A stretch of 47,492 bases of DNA from Rhodobacter sp. (GCA_022824145.1 JAJEAY010000220.1:1-47492); one strand, 5' to 3'; numbered from the stretch's first letter, positions 24,846 through 33,961 are shown. Made by a program: numbers and translations. The notes: generated from the sequence alone by a model not told the origin.

Positions 24846-24876
24846 TTGCGAAAAGTGTAATTATAAATGCATAATT
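24846..24876. promoter_or_regulatory. divergent promoter/operator between the aminotransferase and YdiJ-like genes
   Basis: A sigma70-like promoter TTGCGA (24846-24851), 18-base spacer, CATAAT (24870-24875). An AT-rich inverted repeat AATTAT-N6-ATAATT lies at 24859-24876, with the same six-base spacing as the AACCAAT operators. It covers the alternative ATG at 24867, favouring the later start. The second, truncated GntR gene at 27813 might have been the cognate regulator (inference). Confidence 0.45.
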
Positions 24877-24923
24877 CAGTCAACCATGATTTGGCGCTAG
24901 CAGGGAAGGGCAATCCAGGGCTA

Positions 24924-27797
24924 ATGCGTGAGAATTCCCGCCTTTCGCGCCGTTTGAATGCGGTGGTCGCAGGTGAAGCCATGACCGATCCCGCATCGCG
25001 GGGGCGGTACGCAACGGACGCGTCGATCTACCAAATGATTCCCGAAGCAGTGGTCTTCCCGCGTTCGGTCGAGGACATCGAGGCGACGATGGACGTCGCG
25101 CGCGAAGAGGAAACGCCGGTGCTTCCTCGGGGCGGAGGAACATCGCAATGCGGCCAGACCGTAAACCGCGCCGTAGTGCTGGATAATTCGCGCCATCTGA
25201 ACCGGATTCTGGACATCGATGCGGTGAAACTGACAGCGCGGGTGGAGCCGGGACTTGTTCTTGATGAACTGAACCGCGCGTTGAAACCGCACGGGCTGTG
25301 GTTCCCGGTCGACCCGTCTACCGCGTCACGTTGTACGCTGGGCGGGATGGCCGCGAACAACTCTTCAGGTGGCAAGTCGCTACGCTATGGCATCATGCGT
25401 GACAACGTATGTGCGATCTCGGCCATTTTGCCGGATGGTACAAGAGCCTGGTTCAACGAGGCTGATCCGGAGCCGGGCACGTATGCCAGTCTGGTCACCG
25501 ACATGCGCGCGCTCGGGCGCCGCGAGGCGGATGAGATTGTCGCGCGTTTTCCAAAGGTGCAGCGCCGTGTCGGCGGCTACAATATAGACGCGCTGATCGG
25601 CAACGAAGTAAACATGGCGCATCTGCTCGTCGGGTCCGAAGGCACGCTGGCCTACTTCACTGAACTGGAATTGGACCTCGCGCACTTGCCCGGAGAGAAG
25701 GTCACCGGTGTTTGCCACTTCCCCACCTTTTACGCAGCTATGGATGCCGCCCAGCATTTGGTGACGCTGAACCCGCAGGCGGTCGAGTTGATCGACGAAA
25801 CGATGATCGCCCTCGGGCGGGAAATCATGTTGTTCCGCAAGACCATCGAGGCGTTTGTGGAAGGCGAGCCAGCGGCGCTTCTGCTGGTCGAATTCGCAGA
25901 AGGCAGTGCCGAAGGAAATGCTGCCAGGTTGGCCGAGCTGTCGCAGCTGATGGGAGCCCTTGGATTTTCGTTTGGCGGTAACGGCGGCGCTTGGGGCGGC
26001 GTGGTAACTGTCACCGACAACGACCTGCAGGACGCCATTGCAGAGTATCGCAAGTCTGGCCTCAACGTCATGATGTCGATGAAAGAGGCGGGCAAACCAA
26101 TCTCGTTTGTTGAGGACTGCGCGGTCACCCTGCCGGACCTGGCGGAATACACCCAAGGCCTGACCGACATCTTCGCGCGTCACGGTACCAAAGGCACCTG
26201 GTACGCGCACGCCTCGGTCGGATGCCTGCACGTCCGTCCGGTGCTCAACATGCGGCAGGACAAAGACGTCAAGACCATGCGCGCCATCGCCGAAGAAGCG
26301 TTCGATCTGGTTAAACAGTACAAAGGCTCGCACTCCGGCGAACATGGCGACGGGATCGTGCGTTCCGAGTTCCACGAAAAAATGTTCGGGCCGCGCATCG
26401 TGTCGGCTTTTGAAGAGGTGAAGGCCCGGTTCGATCCGGAGGGCCTTATGAACCCCGGCAAGATCGTCCACGCACCGGCGATGGATGACCGCCGCGTGTT
26501 CCGATACGGACCGAACTACGATGTGCCGGATTTCGAGACCGCGCTGGACTGGAGTGCCTGGCCAGGTGCCGCTGGTGGCTTTCAGGGTGCTGTTGAGATG
26601 TGCAACAACAACGGCGCCTGCCGTAAGCTGAAAGGCGGTGTGATGTGCCCGTCGTTCCGCGCAACGCGCGACGAACGCGATACCACGCGTGGACGGGCGA
26701 ACACGTTGCGCTTCGCAATCAGCGGGCAGATGCCGGGTGGTCTGACCTCGCGCGCGATGGCTGACACAATGAGGTTCTGCGTGTCGTGCAAAGCCTGCCT
26801 TCGAGAATGTCCCACGGGCGTCGACATGGCGCGCATGAAGATCGAGGTGCTGGCGGCGCAGCGCAAGGAGAACGGGCTGACGCTGGCCGACAAACTGATC
26901 GGATACCTGCCGCGATACGCACCCAAAGCCTCGAAAGTGCCGTGGCTCATGAATCTACGCAACAAGATCGGCCCAGTGCGGCGATTGGCTGAAGGACTGA
27001 CAGGCGTTTCGCACCGCCGCGATCTGCCCGCCTGGTCCTCCAACCCGTTTCGCGACGACGAAGCGCAGGACACAGATCCGGATGTTCTGCTCTTCGCCGA
27101 TGTCTTCAACCGCTATTTTGAGCCCGAAAACCTGCGTGCTGCCGTCCGGGTCCTGCGGGCCGCAGGAGGGCGCGTCGCGGTGGCGCAGGATGGATCGGGA
27201 ACGGCGCTGGACTGTGGGCGCACATTGCTGGCCGTAGGCTGTGTCGACGATGCGCGCGCCGAGGCGCGGCGTGCAATCGACACGACGAGAGACGCCGTTG
27301 CCAAGGGGATTCCTGTCGTCGGCATTGAGCCGTCTTCCATCCTAACCTTCCGCGATGAATTCCTCGCCTTGTGCCCGGGACCGCAGGCGCAGGCACTGGC
27401 TGAAGCAACGCATACGTTCGAGGAATTCCTCGCCATGCGGCCGGACATGCCGCTGAAGCCACTGTGCCGCCCGATCTACATACACGGCCACTGCCACCAA
27501 AAGGCGCACGATGCCGTCATGCCGATTCTCGAGTTGCTAAAGCGCGTTCCAAACGCAGAGGTGCATGTGATTGAAAGCAGCTGCTGCGGGATGGCCGGTG
27601 CGTTTGGCTATGCGCCCGACACGATCGACGTGTCGCTCAAGATCGCAAACCTTGACCTGTTTCCTGCTTTGGAGGCAGCGCCCGAGGACGCCATCGTCGT
27701 CGCCGATGGTACGTCTTGCCGCCACCAGATCGCGGATGGCACATCCCGCCGTGCGATTCACGTCGCACGCTTGCTGGATCACGCCCTTGATGTATAA
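24924..27797 (+). CDS. YdiJ-like FAD-linked 2-hydroxyacid dehydrogenase with Fe-S and CCG domains
   Basis: A protein of about 957 residues. The N-terminal half is an FAD-binding type 4 domain (PRGGGTSQCGQTVNRAVVLDNSRHLNR, STASRCTLGGMAANNSSGGKSLRYG) with the FAD-linked oxidase cap, ending with KIVHAPAMDDRRVFRY. The second half contains CNNNGACRKLKGG, a ferredoxin-like CVSCKACLRECPTGVDMARMK, and C-terminal CCG-type motifs in GHCHQKAHDA and ESSCCGMAGAFGY. This architecture oxidises D-2-hydroxyacids (for example 2-hydroxyglutarate, glycolate, D-lactate) and passes electrons to quinones. I choose the ATG at 24924, because the earlier ATG (24867) lies inside the promoter palindrome; the extension would add 19 residues. 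Divergent from the aminotransferase. A truncated gntR follows by 15 bases. Confidence 0.92.
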   Translation: MRENSRLSRRLNAVVAGEAMTDPASRGRYATDASIYQMIPEAVVFPRSVEDIEATMDVAREEETPVLPRGGGTSQCGQTVNRAVVLDNSRHLNRILDIDAVKLTARVEPGLVLDELNRALKPHGLWFPVDPSTASRCTLGGMAANNSSGGKSLRYGIMRDNVCAISAILPDGTRAWFNEADPEPGTYASLVTDMRALGRREADEIVARFPKVQRRVGGYNIDALIGNEVNMAHLLVGSEGTLAYFTELELDLAHLPGEKVTGVCHFPTFYAAMDAAQHLVTLNPQAVELIDETMIALGREIMLFRKTIEAFVEGEPAALLLVEFAEGSAEGNAARLAELSQLMGALGFSFGGNGGAWGGVVTVTDNDLQDAIAEYRKSGLNVMMSMKEAGKPISFVEDCAVTLPDLAEYTQGLTDIFARHGTKGTWYAHASVGCLHVRPVLNMRQDKDVKTMRAIAEEAFDLVKQYKGSHSGEHGDGIVRSEFHEKMFGPRIVSAFEEVKARFDPEGLMNPGKIVHAPAMDDRRVFRYGPNYDVPDFETALDWSAWPGAAGGFQGAVEMCNNNGACRKLKGGVMCPSFRATRDERDTTRGRANTLRFAISGQMPGGLTSRAMADTMRFCVSCKACLRECPTGVDMARMKIEVLAAQRKENGLTLADKLIGYLPRYAPKASKVPWLMNLRNKIGPVRRLAEGLTGVSHRRDLPAWSSNPFRDDEAQDTDPDVLLFADVFNRYFEPENLRAAVRVLRAAGGRVAVAQDGSGTALDCGRTLLAVGCVDDARAEARRAIDTTRDAVAKGIPVVGIEPSSILTFRDEFLALCPGPQAQALAEATHTFEEFLAMRPDMPLKPLCRPIYIHGHCHQKAHDAVMPILELLKRVPNAEVHVIESSCCGMAGAFGYAPDTIDVSLKIANLDLFPALEAAPEDAIVVADGTSCRHQIADGTSRRAIHVARLLDHALDV

Positions 27798-27812
27798 GTT
27801 GCAGATGGGAAC

Positions 27813-27893
27813 TTGACCAAGAGCGTCAAGCGTCCAACCCTACATGAAGAACTGGTCGAACGGCTGCGCAGCCTCGTTGTGGAAGACGCGCTT
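27813..27893 (+). pseudogene. truncated GntR/FCD-type regulator, 5' remnant only
   Basis: The frame starts at TTG after AGATGGGAAC and reads (M)TKSVKRPTLHEELVERLRSLVVEDAL. That is the first helix of a GntR winged-helix domain (a xLHEELVERLRSLIVEG-like start), but after residue 27 the sequence is antisense to the 3' end of the DUF4276 gene. The HTH core, wing and ligand domain are missing. The fragment lies 15 bases after the YdiJ-like gene, as expected for an operon-borne regulator. I infer that the regulator was cut by the arrival of the AAA/DUF4276 segment. No continuation of the gene is visible before smc. Confidence 0.6.
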
Positions 27894-27911
27894 TATTTCA
27901 AGCTATTACCG

Positions 27912-28567
27912 CTAGGGGCTGATGCGACTGTGCAGGGCTTCCAGGTTTTCTACCCAAGCAGTGAATCTCGGACATTCTGCCCGAATTTTGTCCAACCCTG
28001 CTTTCTCGGCGACCATCGGCCCGTGAAGGCGTTTCCTGAACTTGGGTATTATCTTGGCAATTCGCTTGCTTGGAGCGGTATTCGGGTCGTCGTTAATCTT
28101 TTCAGGAGACCCGACACTCGACCGGATGCCATGAAGGACGTTTATCGCTTTTGGATTTGCTTCTTCCAATATTGTGAATGCATCCACATCGGAAAACAAA
28201 AAGCCCTCAAACTCATACATTTGAACATAGGGCAGGATTCTGTCTCCCTCTTTCTTGGTAATTTCCGTAACGCGACTGCCCACCTTGTCTGCCAGTTCGT
28301 CTGCGGTGGTGGTTCCCTTGCCCTTGAAGCCGTAATAATCGACGAGGGATGTGACCGCTTCAAACGAGCCAGTCAGGCACACCATCTCGGCTACGAGCCG
28401 TTTCTCCGAGACGTCGCCACCCCCAGTGTTGCTGCTTCCCGCCCGGCCAAGTAAAATTGGATGGACGCAATGAAACCCGCATGTCTGCTGAAGATGTCTG
28501 GCAAGGACTCTCTCTCGACGAACTCTTCTTCGGTCTTGCCCTCGACCGATACCGCGAGACGGATCAC
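27912..28567 (-). pseudogene. DUF4276 (TOPRIM-like) protein gene, frameshifted in a CT/AG repeat
   Basis: Translation from GTG, which overlaps the ATPase stop as GTGA, gives (V)IRLAVSVEGKTEEEFVE, the canonical DUF4276 start. At a GAGAGAGAG tract (28508-28516 on the plus strand as CTCTCTCTC) the frame breaks: removing one AG pair continues in frame as RVLARHLQQTCGFHCVHPILL. The remainder reads well to the end (GDVSEKRLVAEMV, SLVDYYGFKGKGTTTADELADKV, VQMYEFEGFLFSDVDAF, SPEKINDDPNTAPSKRIAKIIP). The fold is known to be TOPRIM-like. The two-base change may be true inactivation, an on/off slippage switch, or a sequencing error. It pairs with the upstream AAA ATPase. Confidence 0.75.
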
Positions 28568-29691
28568 GGACGTCCTCCAAGTAGATTCTTTAGCCAGAGA
28601 CCTCCAGGTGTGTAGCTCTCGTTGAGCCAGTTGCGGTAGTCATCGACCTTTAGCGGACAAAGTGTCGTTCGACCGTCCTCCGCTTCAAAAACCATGATTT
28701 CCTCGAGATCAAACACGTCCACCAGGAGCGGCGATTGGGTGGCAACGAAAATCTGAATGTCGAGGGAGAGAGATTTGATCATTTCGCCAATCAAGTTAAT
28801 CGCCGTCGGGTGCAATCCAAGCTCCGGTTCGTCCAGCAACAGGACGTTCGGAAGCATTTCCCGAGGGAGGTTCAGAAGTGTGACAAGCGCGAAGAAGCGG
28901 AGGGAACCATCAGAAGTGAGATGAGCCCCGATTGTTTTGTCAGTCCCCTTTGCCTTCCACCCTAATTGAACCTTGCCGTAGCTTTCCTCGATCTGGAATC
29001 GATCAAACGCCGGCAAAATCCGGGAAATGTACCGGCAGATCCTCTCGAAGCGTTCGTAGTCCTCATTTTCAAGCCTGTGCAGCACCGCTGCTAGATTCCC
29101 TCCATCGGTACGCAGGTAGTTGCTGTCACCCGCATCCCATCGTATTTTGAGGTTCGAGTTATCCGACGTGTTATGAAACTGATGGACCGCACAGTTGCGT
29201 AGCAGGTGCACGATCACTCGTGCGGTCGTCGGATTGATTCCCGAATGGGATAGAGATTGCGCAGCCTTTACTATCTGTGCTTCTCCGTCTCCATTCATTT
29301 CCAGGTGGGTCCAAGGCGCTTCGGATGGCCAATCGCTGCGGCTGAGCCGAAACGCCTCTTCAGCGAAAATGAACCTGTCAGGATGTACGCGGGAAAGAAT
29401 GAATCGGTAGTCATTTCTGCCTTTGTCGCTATCCATGCTGATTTCAGCTTCTATGGCCTTCGTGGTCTGAAATCCGCCATACAACTGGTCATCGGCTCCG
29501 CCATGCCGCAAAATGAATTCTTCCAAACTGCGGGACCGGAGCATCCAGCCCAGCATCTCGAAGAAGCGCATGAAATTAGACTTGCCGGATCCATTGGCGC
29601 CGATCATGACGCATACGTTGCCCAAAGCTGATATCTCAACGTCTGCGAGAGTTCTGAACCCGCGGATGTGAATCGATCTCAAACTGTTCAT
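28564..29691 (-). CDS. AAA family ATPase (AAA_21/OLD-like), partner of DUF4276
   Basis: A 375-residue SMC/ABC-like AAA ATPase. The N-terminus MNSLRSIHIRGFRTLADVEISALGNVCVMIGANGSGKSNFMRFFEML contains the Walker A (GANGSGKS). Walker B is VLLLDEPELGLHPTAINL with the catalytic Glu, then IFVATQSPLLVDVFDLEEIMVFE as the D-loop/H-loop region. It ends with TPGGLWLKNLLGGRP. Together with a DUF4276 protein this is a two-gene arrangement seen in defence islands, analogous to ATPase plus TOPRIM-effector pairs such as PARIS or OLD-like systems. The open frame could extend 30 codons upstream, but those cross an AT-rich promoter-like stretch, so I use MNSLRSIHIRGF, preceded by GAAGGAC. Codon usage is less GC-rich than in neighbours. 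Confidence 0.85.
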   Translation of the reverse strand: MNSLRSIHIRGFRTLADVEISALGNVCVMIGANGSGKSNFMRFFEMLGWMLRSRSLEEFILRHGGADDQLYGGFQTTKAIEAEISMDSDKGRNDYRFILSRVHPDRFIFAEEAFRLSRSDWPSEAPWTHLEMNGDGEAQIVKAAQSLSHSGINPTTARVIVHLLRNCAVHQFHNTSDNSNLKIRWDAGDSNYLRTDGGNLAAVLHRLENEDYERFERICRYISRILPAFDRFQIEESYGKVQLGWKAKGTDKTIGAHLTSDGSLRFFALVTLLNLPREMLPNVLLLDEPELGLHPTAINLIGEMIKSLSLDIQIFVATQSPLLVDVFDLEEIMVFEAEDGRTTLCPLKVDDYRNWLNESYTPGGLWLKNLLGGRP

Positions 29692-29974
29692 TTCAAACTT
29701 TGTCCTTCGTTCTCCACGTGGATACCTTGCTGTAATGCAGGCCGTTTCTGTCACATTTTTTTGAATGTTGACTCTAAACACAGGTACGGAGTTTCAAGAT
29801 CCTTACGGACAAGGAGTTTTCGCTGGAATCGCTGCAGGCTGGAACCGCAGTCATGCCATTTGTAACCGGGATTTTCGCCGCTGCTTGTTGGATTCGCTGC
29901 ATCCCGTTACCACCATCGAAACCTGAATCCGGCTGAACGAGGCGTGTAAGTTTGAGTTATACGGGGGATTCGAC

Positions 29975-32900
29975 TCAGCTTGCCAATCGCTCGGCGTTCT
30001 TCAGGTCAACCGACACAAGCTGGCTTACACCCATCTCTCCCATTGTAACGCCGAACAGCCGATCCATGCGCGCCATTGTGATTGCATGGTGGGTAATGAT
30101 CAGGAAGCGTGTCTCGGTGCGGCGGGTCATCTCATCCAGAAGGTCGCAGAACCGGTTTACGTTGGCGTCGTCCAGCGGCGCGTCGACTTCGTCAAGCACA
30201 CAGATCGGGGCCGGGTTCGCAAGGAACACAGCAAATATAAGCGCCAATGCGGTCAGCGACTGCTCGCCGCCTGAAAGCAGTGACAATGTGCTGAGCTTCT
30301 TTCCGGGGGGCTGGCACATGATCTCCAGCCCTGCATCCAGCGGATCATCTGCCTCGACCATTTCCAACCGCGCATCGCCGCCACCGAACAGGTGTCCGAA
30401 GAGCATCGCAAAGTTGCTGTTCACCTGTTCAAACGCAGTAAGGAGCCGTTCGCGGCCTTCCTGGTTCAGTGCCGCGATTCCAGAACGCAACTTTCCGATC
30501 GCGACCTCAAGATCTTCCTTTTCCCCGAGCAGTCCGTCATGTTCCTCCTGAACCGCCCTTGCGTCTTCCTCCGCACGGAGGTTCACGGCTCCCAATGAAT
30601 CGCGCTGCCGTTTGAGCCGGTTCACGTCCTGCTCGACCTGGTCCGACGGCGGAATTCCGTCGGCTTCGACCCCAAGGGTTTCGAGAAGCGCTTCAGGATC
30701 CGTTCCCTGTTCCTCGGTGATCCGGTGCGCCGCGCTTTGAACCGCTTCCCGTGTGGCGTCGCACCGCGCTTCCGCCGCTGCCCGCGCTTCGCGCATTTCG
30801 CTGGCGAGGCGTTCCGCTTTCCGCTCCGCTTCGCCTGCTTCGCGCATCGCCGTCTCCGCAAGAGCCAGCGCATCCAACGCATCCGATCGGTGTCCTTTTG
30901 CGCTCTCGATACTGTCGGAGAGAGCGTCACGCTGCGTGGCTATCTGACCTGGAACGTCCTTTGCCACCGCAAGATCCTCTTCCGATGCCGTCCGTCTCTT
31001 TTCAAGTTCCTCCAGGCGCTTTCCGGCGTTCGCAAGTCGCAGCTTCCAGCCAGTAAGCTCCTCCGAAATCCCGCGAAGCCTCTTTGCCCGTGCCTCACCG
31101 TCGTGTTTCACTTCATCATGGATGGCCCGGCGGGACATCATTGTTATTCGAGCGGCTTCAACCGAAACCTTCACTTCCTCTACCGTCCTTCGGGCTGCCT
31201 CAAGATCATCAAGGTCTTTCTGGGCTTCCTCGGCGTCCCGAGCCGCATCCCGAGCCTGCTTTGCATTCTCTTGGTGCCGTGCCGTTGCGAGGCGCAGCGT
31301 CTCCACTGTCCCCGAGGCGATATTCCGGTCAGCTTCGGCCCGGCTCAGCGCCCGGCTCGCTTCTGTCATATTTGCGTCCGCCGTGCGCATCGCTTCACGC
31401 GCCTTGCGGTCGGATTCGGTCAGTTCGGCCAGTTGAGCCTTTAGGCTCTCATGTGCCCGCGCTGCGCCATCCGCTGTTTCTGCAGCCGGCGCCAGTTCCC
31501 TTTTGAGCCGTTCCAGTCGGTTCATCTGCTCCAGACGCAGGGCGGCGGTGTTCGGGGCATCTTCCGCACTGGCCCGGAATCCATCCCACCGCCATAAATC
31601 GCCTTCCACACTGACCAGACGCTGCCCCGGCTTCAGGCTCTGCTGCAATCTGCTTCCGTCGCTTCGATCAACCAACCCGACCTGCTTGATCCGGCGTTCA
31701 AGAACGGCAGGTACAGACACAGACTGCGCCAGCTGCAGCACCCCGTCAGGAAGCGGCTGTACATGTTCATAGTCCGTAAGCGGCACCCAGCCGGTCCGAT
31801 CATCCGGATGCACTTCCGGAACCCGGAGATCATCGGACAATGCCGCGCCCAGAGCCTTTTCGTATCCGGGACTGACCCGAACCAGGTCCAGAAGCTGCCC
31901 TTTCTCGCTGGTATCGCGTTCCAGGAGTTTGGAAAGGGCCGCGACTTCCGTTCGCAGAGCGTTTGCCTCGCCTTCCGCTTCCGACCTGCTCGCTCTTGCC
32001 TGCGCTTCGAGGGCCTGCGCTTCGGCCCGTACGTTGTCGGCCTCGGCCAGAGCGGATTCCATGCGTTCCGCTTCAGCTACTGCCGCTGAATGCCTTGTGC
32101 CTGCTTCCTGAAGCTCCCTGTCCGCATCCTCAAGTGCCGATTCCGCGTTCCTTTGGGCCGATCTGGACTGAACCGCTTCGCTTTCCGAGCGGCCAAGAGT
32201 CTTGAGAGCGTCGTCCACAAGTCTCTGCGTGGATTGATGCTTCGCAGCCAGTCGTGCTGTGTCCTCAGTAACCTGCGCCAGCAGATCCTCGCGTTCCTGC
32301 AGTTCACGGGCCGCCTTTCGCGCATCCTCAGCGCAAGCGGCCAGCGCCGCATCATGGCCGTCGTCCAGTTTCCGCAGGTCATCAGCCTCGGCCGCAAGCC
32401 GCGCCACTGTTTCTCCGGCATCGCGCTTTAGCGTCTCTTCCCTCTCGATGTCCTGTCCAAGCTGCGCGACGCGCGCCGTCAGGGTGAGAATTGACTCGGT
32501 GGCACGGGATTCACGTTCGGAAAGCGCGTCCAGTTCGACCAGCAGCCGCTGCAGTGCCGCCGCCGCCGCGGCCTCGTTCTCGCGCAGCGGAGGCAGCGCC
32601 TCTTCCCGCTCCGTCCGAAGTGTTCTTGAAGCAAGCGCCTTCCGCTCCGCATCGCTTTCGGCGAGCATCCGCTCCCGCAATACCCGTTCCGCTGCTTCCC
32701 TGGCTTCGTCCGCCTCGCGCCACCGCCCATAGAGAAGCAGCCCCTCCGAGTGCCGCAGCGCAGAGGCGATTTCGCGATACCGGGCGGCCTGCTTTGCCTG
32801 ACGCGCCAACTGAGCCAGCTGGGACGCCAGCTGCTCGATCACTTGATCGACACGCTGCAGATTCGACTCCGCAGCGTTCAGCTTGAGTTCGGCTTCGTGT

Positions 32901-33430
32901 CGTCGCTGATAGAGGCCTGATATTCCGGCCGCTTCCTCGAGGACACGCCGCCGCGCACGGGGCTTGGCGTTTATCAGTTCCGAAATCTGCCCCTGTCGGA
33001 CCAGCGCTGGGGAATGGGCGCCGGTTGAGGCATCGGCAAACAGCATCTGTACATCCCGGGCCCGACTGTCCCGGGAATTGACCTTGAACGCTGATCCCGC
33101 ATCGCGGGTTATCCGCCGCGCAACTTCCAGATAGTCGCCGGAATTGAACGCCGAAGGCGCACGCCGTTCGCTGTTGTCGATATGAACGACAACTTCCGCG
33201 AAGTTGCGGGCAGGCCGGCTCGCGGATCCCGAGAAAATCACGTCGTCCATGCCGCCGCCGCGCATGGCGGTCGGGCGGTTTTCGCCCATAACCCAGCGGA
33301 GCGCTTCAAGGAGATTCGATTTGCCGCAGCCGTTCGGGCCAACAACGCCCGTCAGCCCCGTGCCGATCGGAAGATCCGTCGGATCAACGAAACTCTTGAA
33401 TCCGTTCAGCTTAAGGCGCGTGAACTGCAA
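29975..33430 (-). CDS. smc: chromosome segregation protein SMC
   Basis: A protein of about 1151 residues with the complete SMC plan. It has an N-terminal ATPase head (KLNGFKSFVDPTDLPIGTGLTGVVGPNGCGKSNLLEALRWVMGENRPTAMRGGG, Walker A GPNGCGKS), a long coiled coil of Ala/Glu/Arg-rich heptads, a hinge near KGQLLDLVRVSPGYEKALGAALSDDLRVPE, a second coil, and a C-terminal head with the signature LSLLSGGEQSLTALALIF and Walker B ICVLDEVDAPLDDANV. It organises and compacts sister chromosomes. I propose TTG as start, giving MQFTRLKLNGFKSF like roseobacter SMCs, with AGGGGA nine bases upstream; a GTG ten codons earlier (33460) is the alternative. It lies back to back with the cobalamin riboswitch. Confidence 0.95.
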   Translation of the reverse strand: MQFTRLKLNGFKSFVDPTDLPIGTGLTGVVGPNGCGKSNLLEALRWVMGENRPTAMRGGGMDDVIFSGSASRPARNFAEVVVHIDNSERRAPSAFNSGDYLEVARRITRDAGSAFKVNSRDSRARDVQMLFADASTGAHSPALVRQGQISELINAKPRARRRVLEEAAGISGLYQRRHEAELKLNAAESNLQRVDQVIEQLASQLAQLARQAKQAARYREIASALRHSEGLLLYGRWREADEAREAAERVLRERMLAESDAERKALASRTLRTEREEALPPLRENEAAAAAALQRLLVELDALSERESRATESILTLTARVAQLGQDIEREETLKRDAGETVARLAAEADDLRKLDDGHDAALAACAEDARKAARELQEREDLLAQVTEDTARLAAKHQSTQRLVDDALKTLGRSESEAVQSRSAQRNAESALEDADRELQEAGTRHSAAVAEAERMESALAEADNVRAEAQALEAQARASRSEAEGEANALRTEVAALSKLLERDTSEKGQLLDLVRVSPGYEKALGAALSDDLRVPEVHPDDRTGWVPLTDYEHVQPLPDGVLQLAQSVSVPAVLERRIKQVGLVDRSDGSRLQQSLKPGQRLVSVEGDLWRWDGFRASAEDAPNTAALRLEQMNRLERLKRELAPAAETADGAARAHESLKAQLAELTESDRKAREAMRTADANMTEASRALSRAEADRNIASGTVETLRLATARHQENAKQARDAARDAEEAQKDLDDLEAARRTVEEVKVSVEAARITMMSRRAIHDEVKHDGEARAKRLRGISEELTGWKLRLANAGKRLEELEKRRTASEEDLAVAKDVPGQIATQRDALSDSIESAKGHRSDALDALALAETAMREAGEAERKAERLASEMREARAAAEARCDATREAVQSAAHRITEEQGTDPEALLETLGVEADGIPPSDQVEQDVNRLKRQRDSLGAVNLRAEEDARAVQEEHDGLLGEKEDLEVAIGKLRSGIAALNQEGRERLLTAFEQVNSNFAMLFGHLFGGGDARLEMVEADDPLDAGLEIMCQPPGKKLSTLSLLSGGEQSLTALALIFAVFLANPAPICVLDEVDAPLDDANVNRFCDLLDEMTRRTETRFLIITHHAITMARMDRLFGVTMGEMGVSQLVSVDLKNAERLAS

Positions 33431-33721
33431 CTTCGCTGATCCCCTGCGAATCCCGATCACGGCATTTTCATCTTATCGCCAGCAATAAGTCAATGCCTTA
33501 CCCCATCATGTCGCCAGTTCACGCCAGTTTTCCACAAGATATCGATGAAATTTCCTCGAATTCCGATCCATTCTCTGGATTCTGACAGGAAATCCGCCCG
33601 GTCGCGGCTCATGCGCAGAGCTGGTCCAAGCGCGGTTCGCACCGGGAACTGGCGCGATTCTGCCGTAGTCGGTCGCGATTGTCCTTGACCCTGGGATTCC
33701 GTTCGCTGCAAAGAAGTCGTG

Positions 33722-33910
33722 CATGGTGCCCCGTAATCCGTGCAAAGCACGCGGGGCCGAACTGGGAATCTGGTGACAGCGACCCAATCTGGGGCTGGAG
33801 GCCAGAGCCGCCCCCGCGACTGTAAGCGGAGAGCGCACGCCAAATTGCCACTGGAGCGATCCGGGAAGGTGGCGTTGCGCAGCGACCCGCAAGCCAGGAG
33901 ACCTGCCATG
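33722..33910 (+). ncRNA. cobalamin riboswitch (RF00174-type)
   Basis: All conserved blocks occur in order on the plus strand: GGTGCC start, ACTGGGAATCTGGTG, CCGCCCCCGCGACTGTAAGC, GCCACTGG (the B12 box, inside 33847-33854), GGGAAGGTGGC, and GACCCGCAAGCCAGGAGACC ending in TGCC. It precedes the cobalt-uptake genes cbtB and cbtA and would lower their expression when adenosylcobalamin is abundant. Boundaries are approximate. Confidence 0.97.
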
Positions 33911-33926
33911 TGGATGAACCGCAATT

Positions 33927-33953
33927 CCTGTCGGGTGTGACAGGCAGAGGAGA
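33927..33953 (+). promoter_or_regulatory. expression-platform hairpin and Shine-Dalgarno for cbtB
   Basis: CCTGTC-N6-GACAGG forms a 6 bp hairpin immediately followed by AGAGGAGA, nine to fifteen bases before the cbtB ATG. The GGCAG at 33943-33947 can instead pair with CTGCC at the riboswitch 3' end, giving two exclusive folds next to the ribosome site. No T-run is seen, so control is likely translational (inference). Confidence 0.5.
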
Positions 33954-33961
33954 CAAACGAC

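Noticed and set aside
23765-24874. 369-codon plus-strand open frame
   Set aside because: Antisense shadow of the class V aminotransferase, whose PLP motif and family blocks are clear.
25380-26471. 363-codon minus-strand open frame
   Set aside because: Antisense shadow of the YdiJ-like dehydrogenase in GC-rich sequence.
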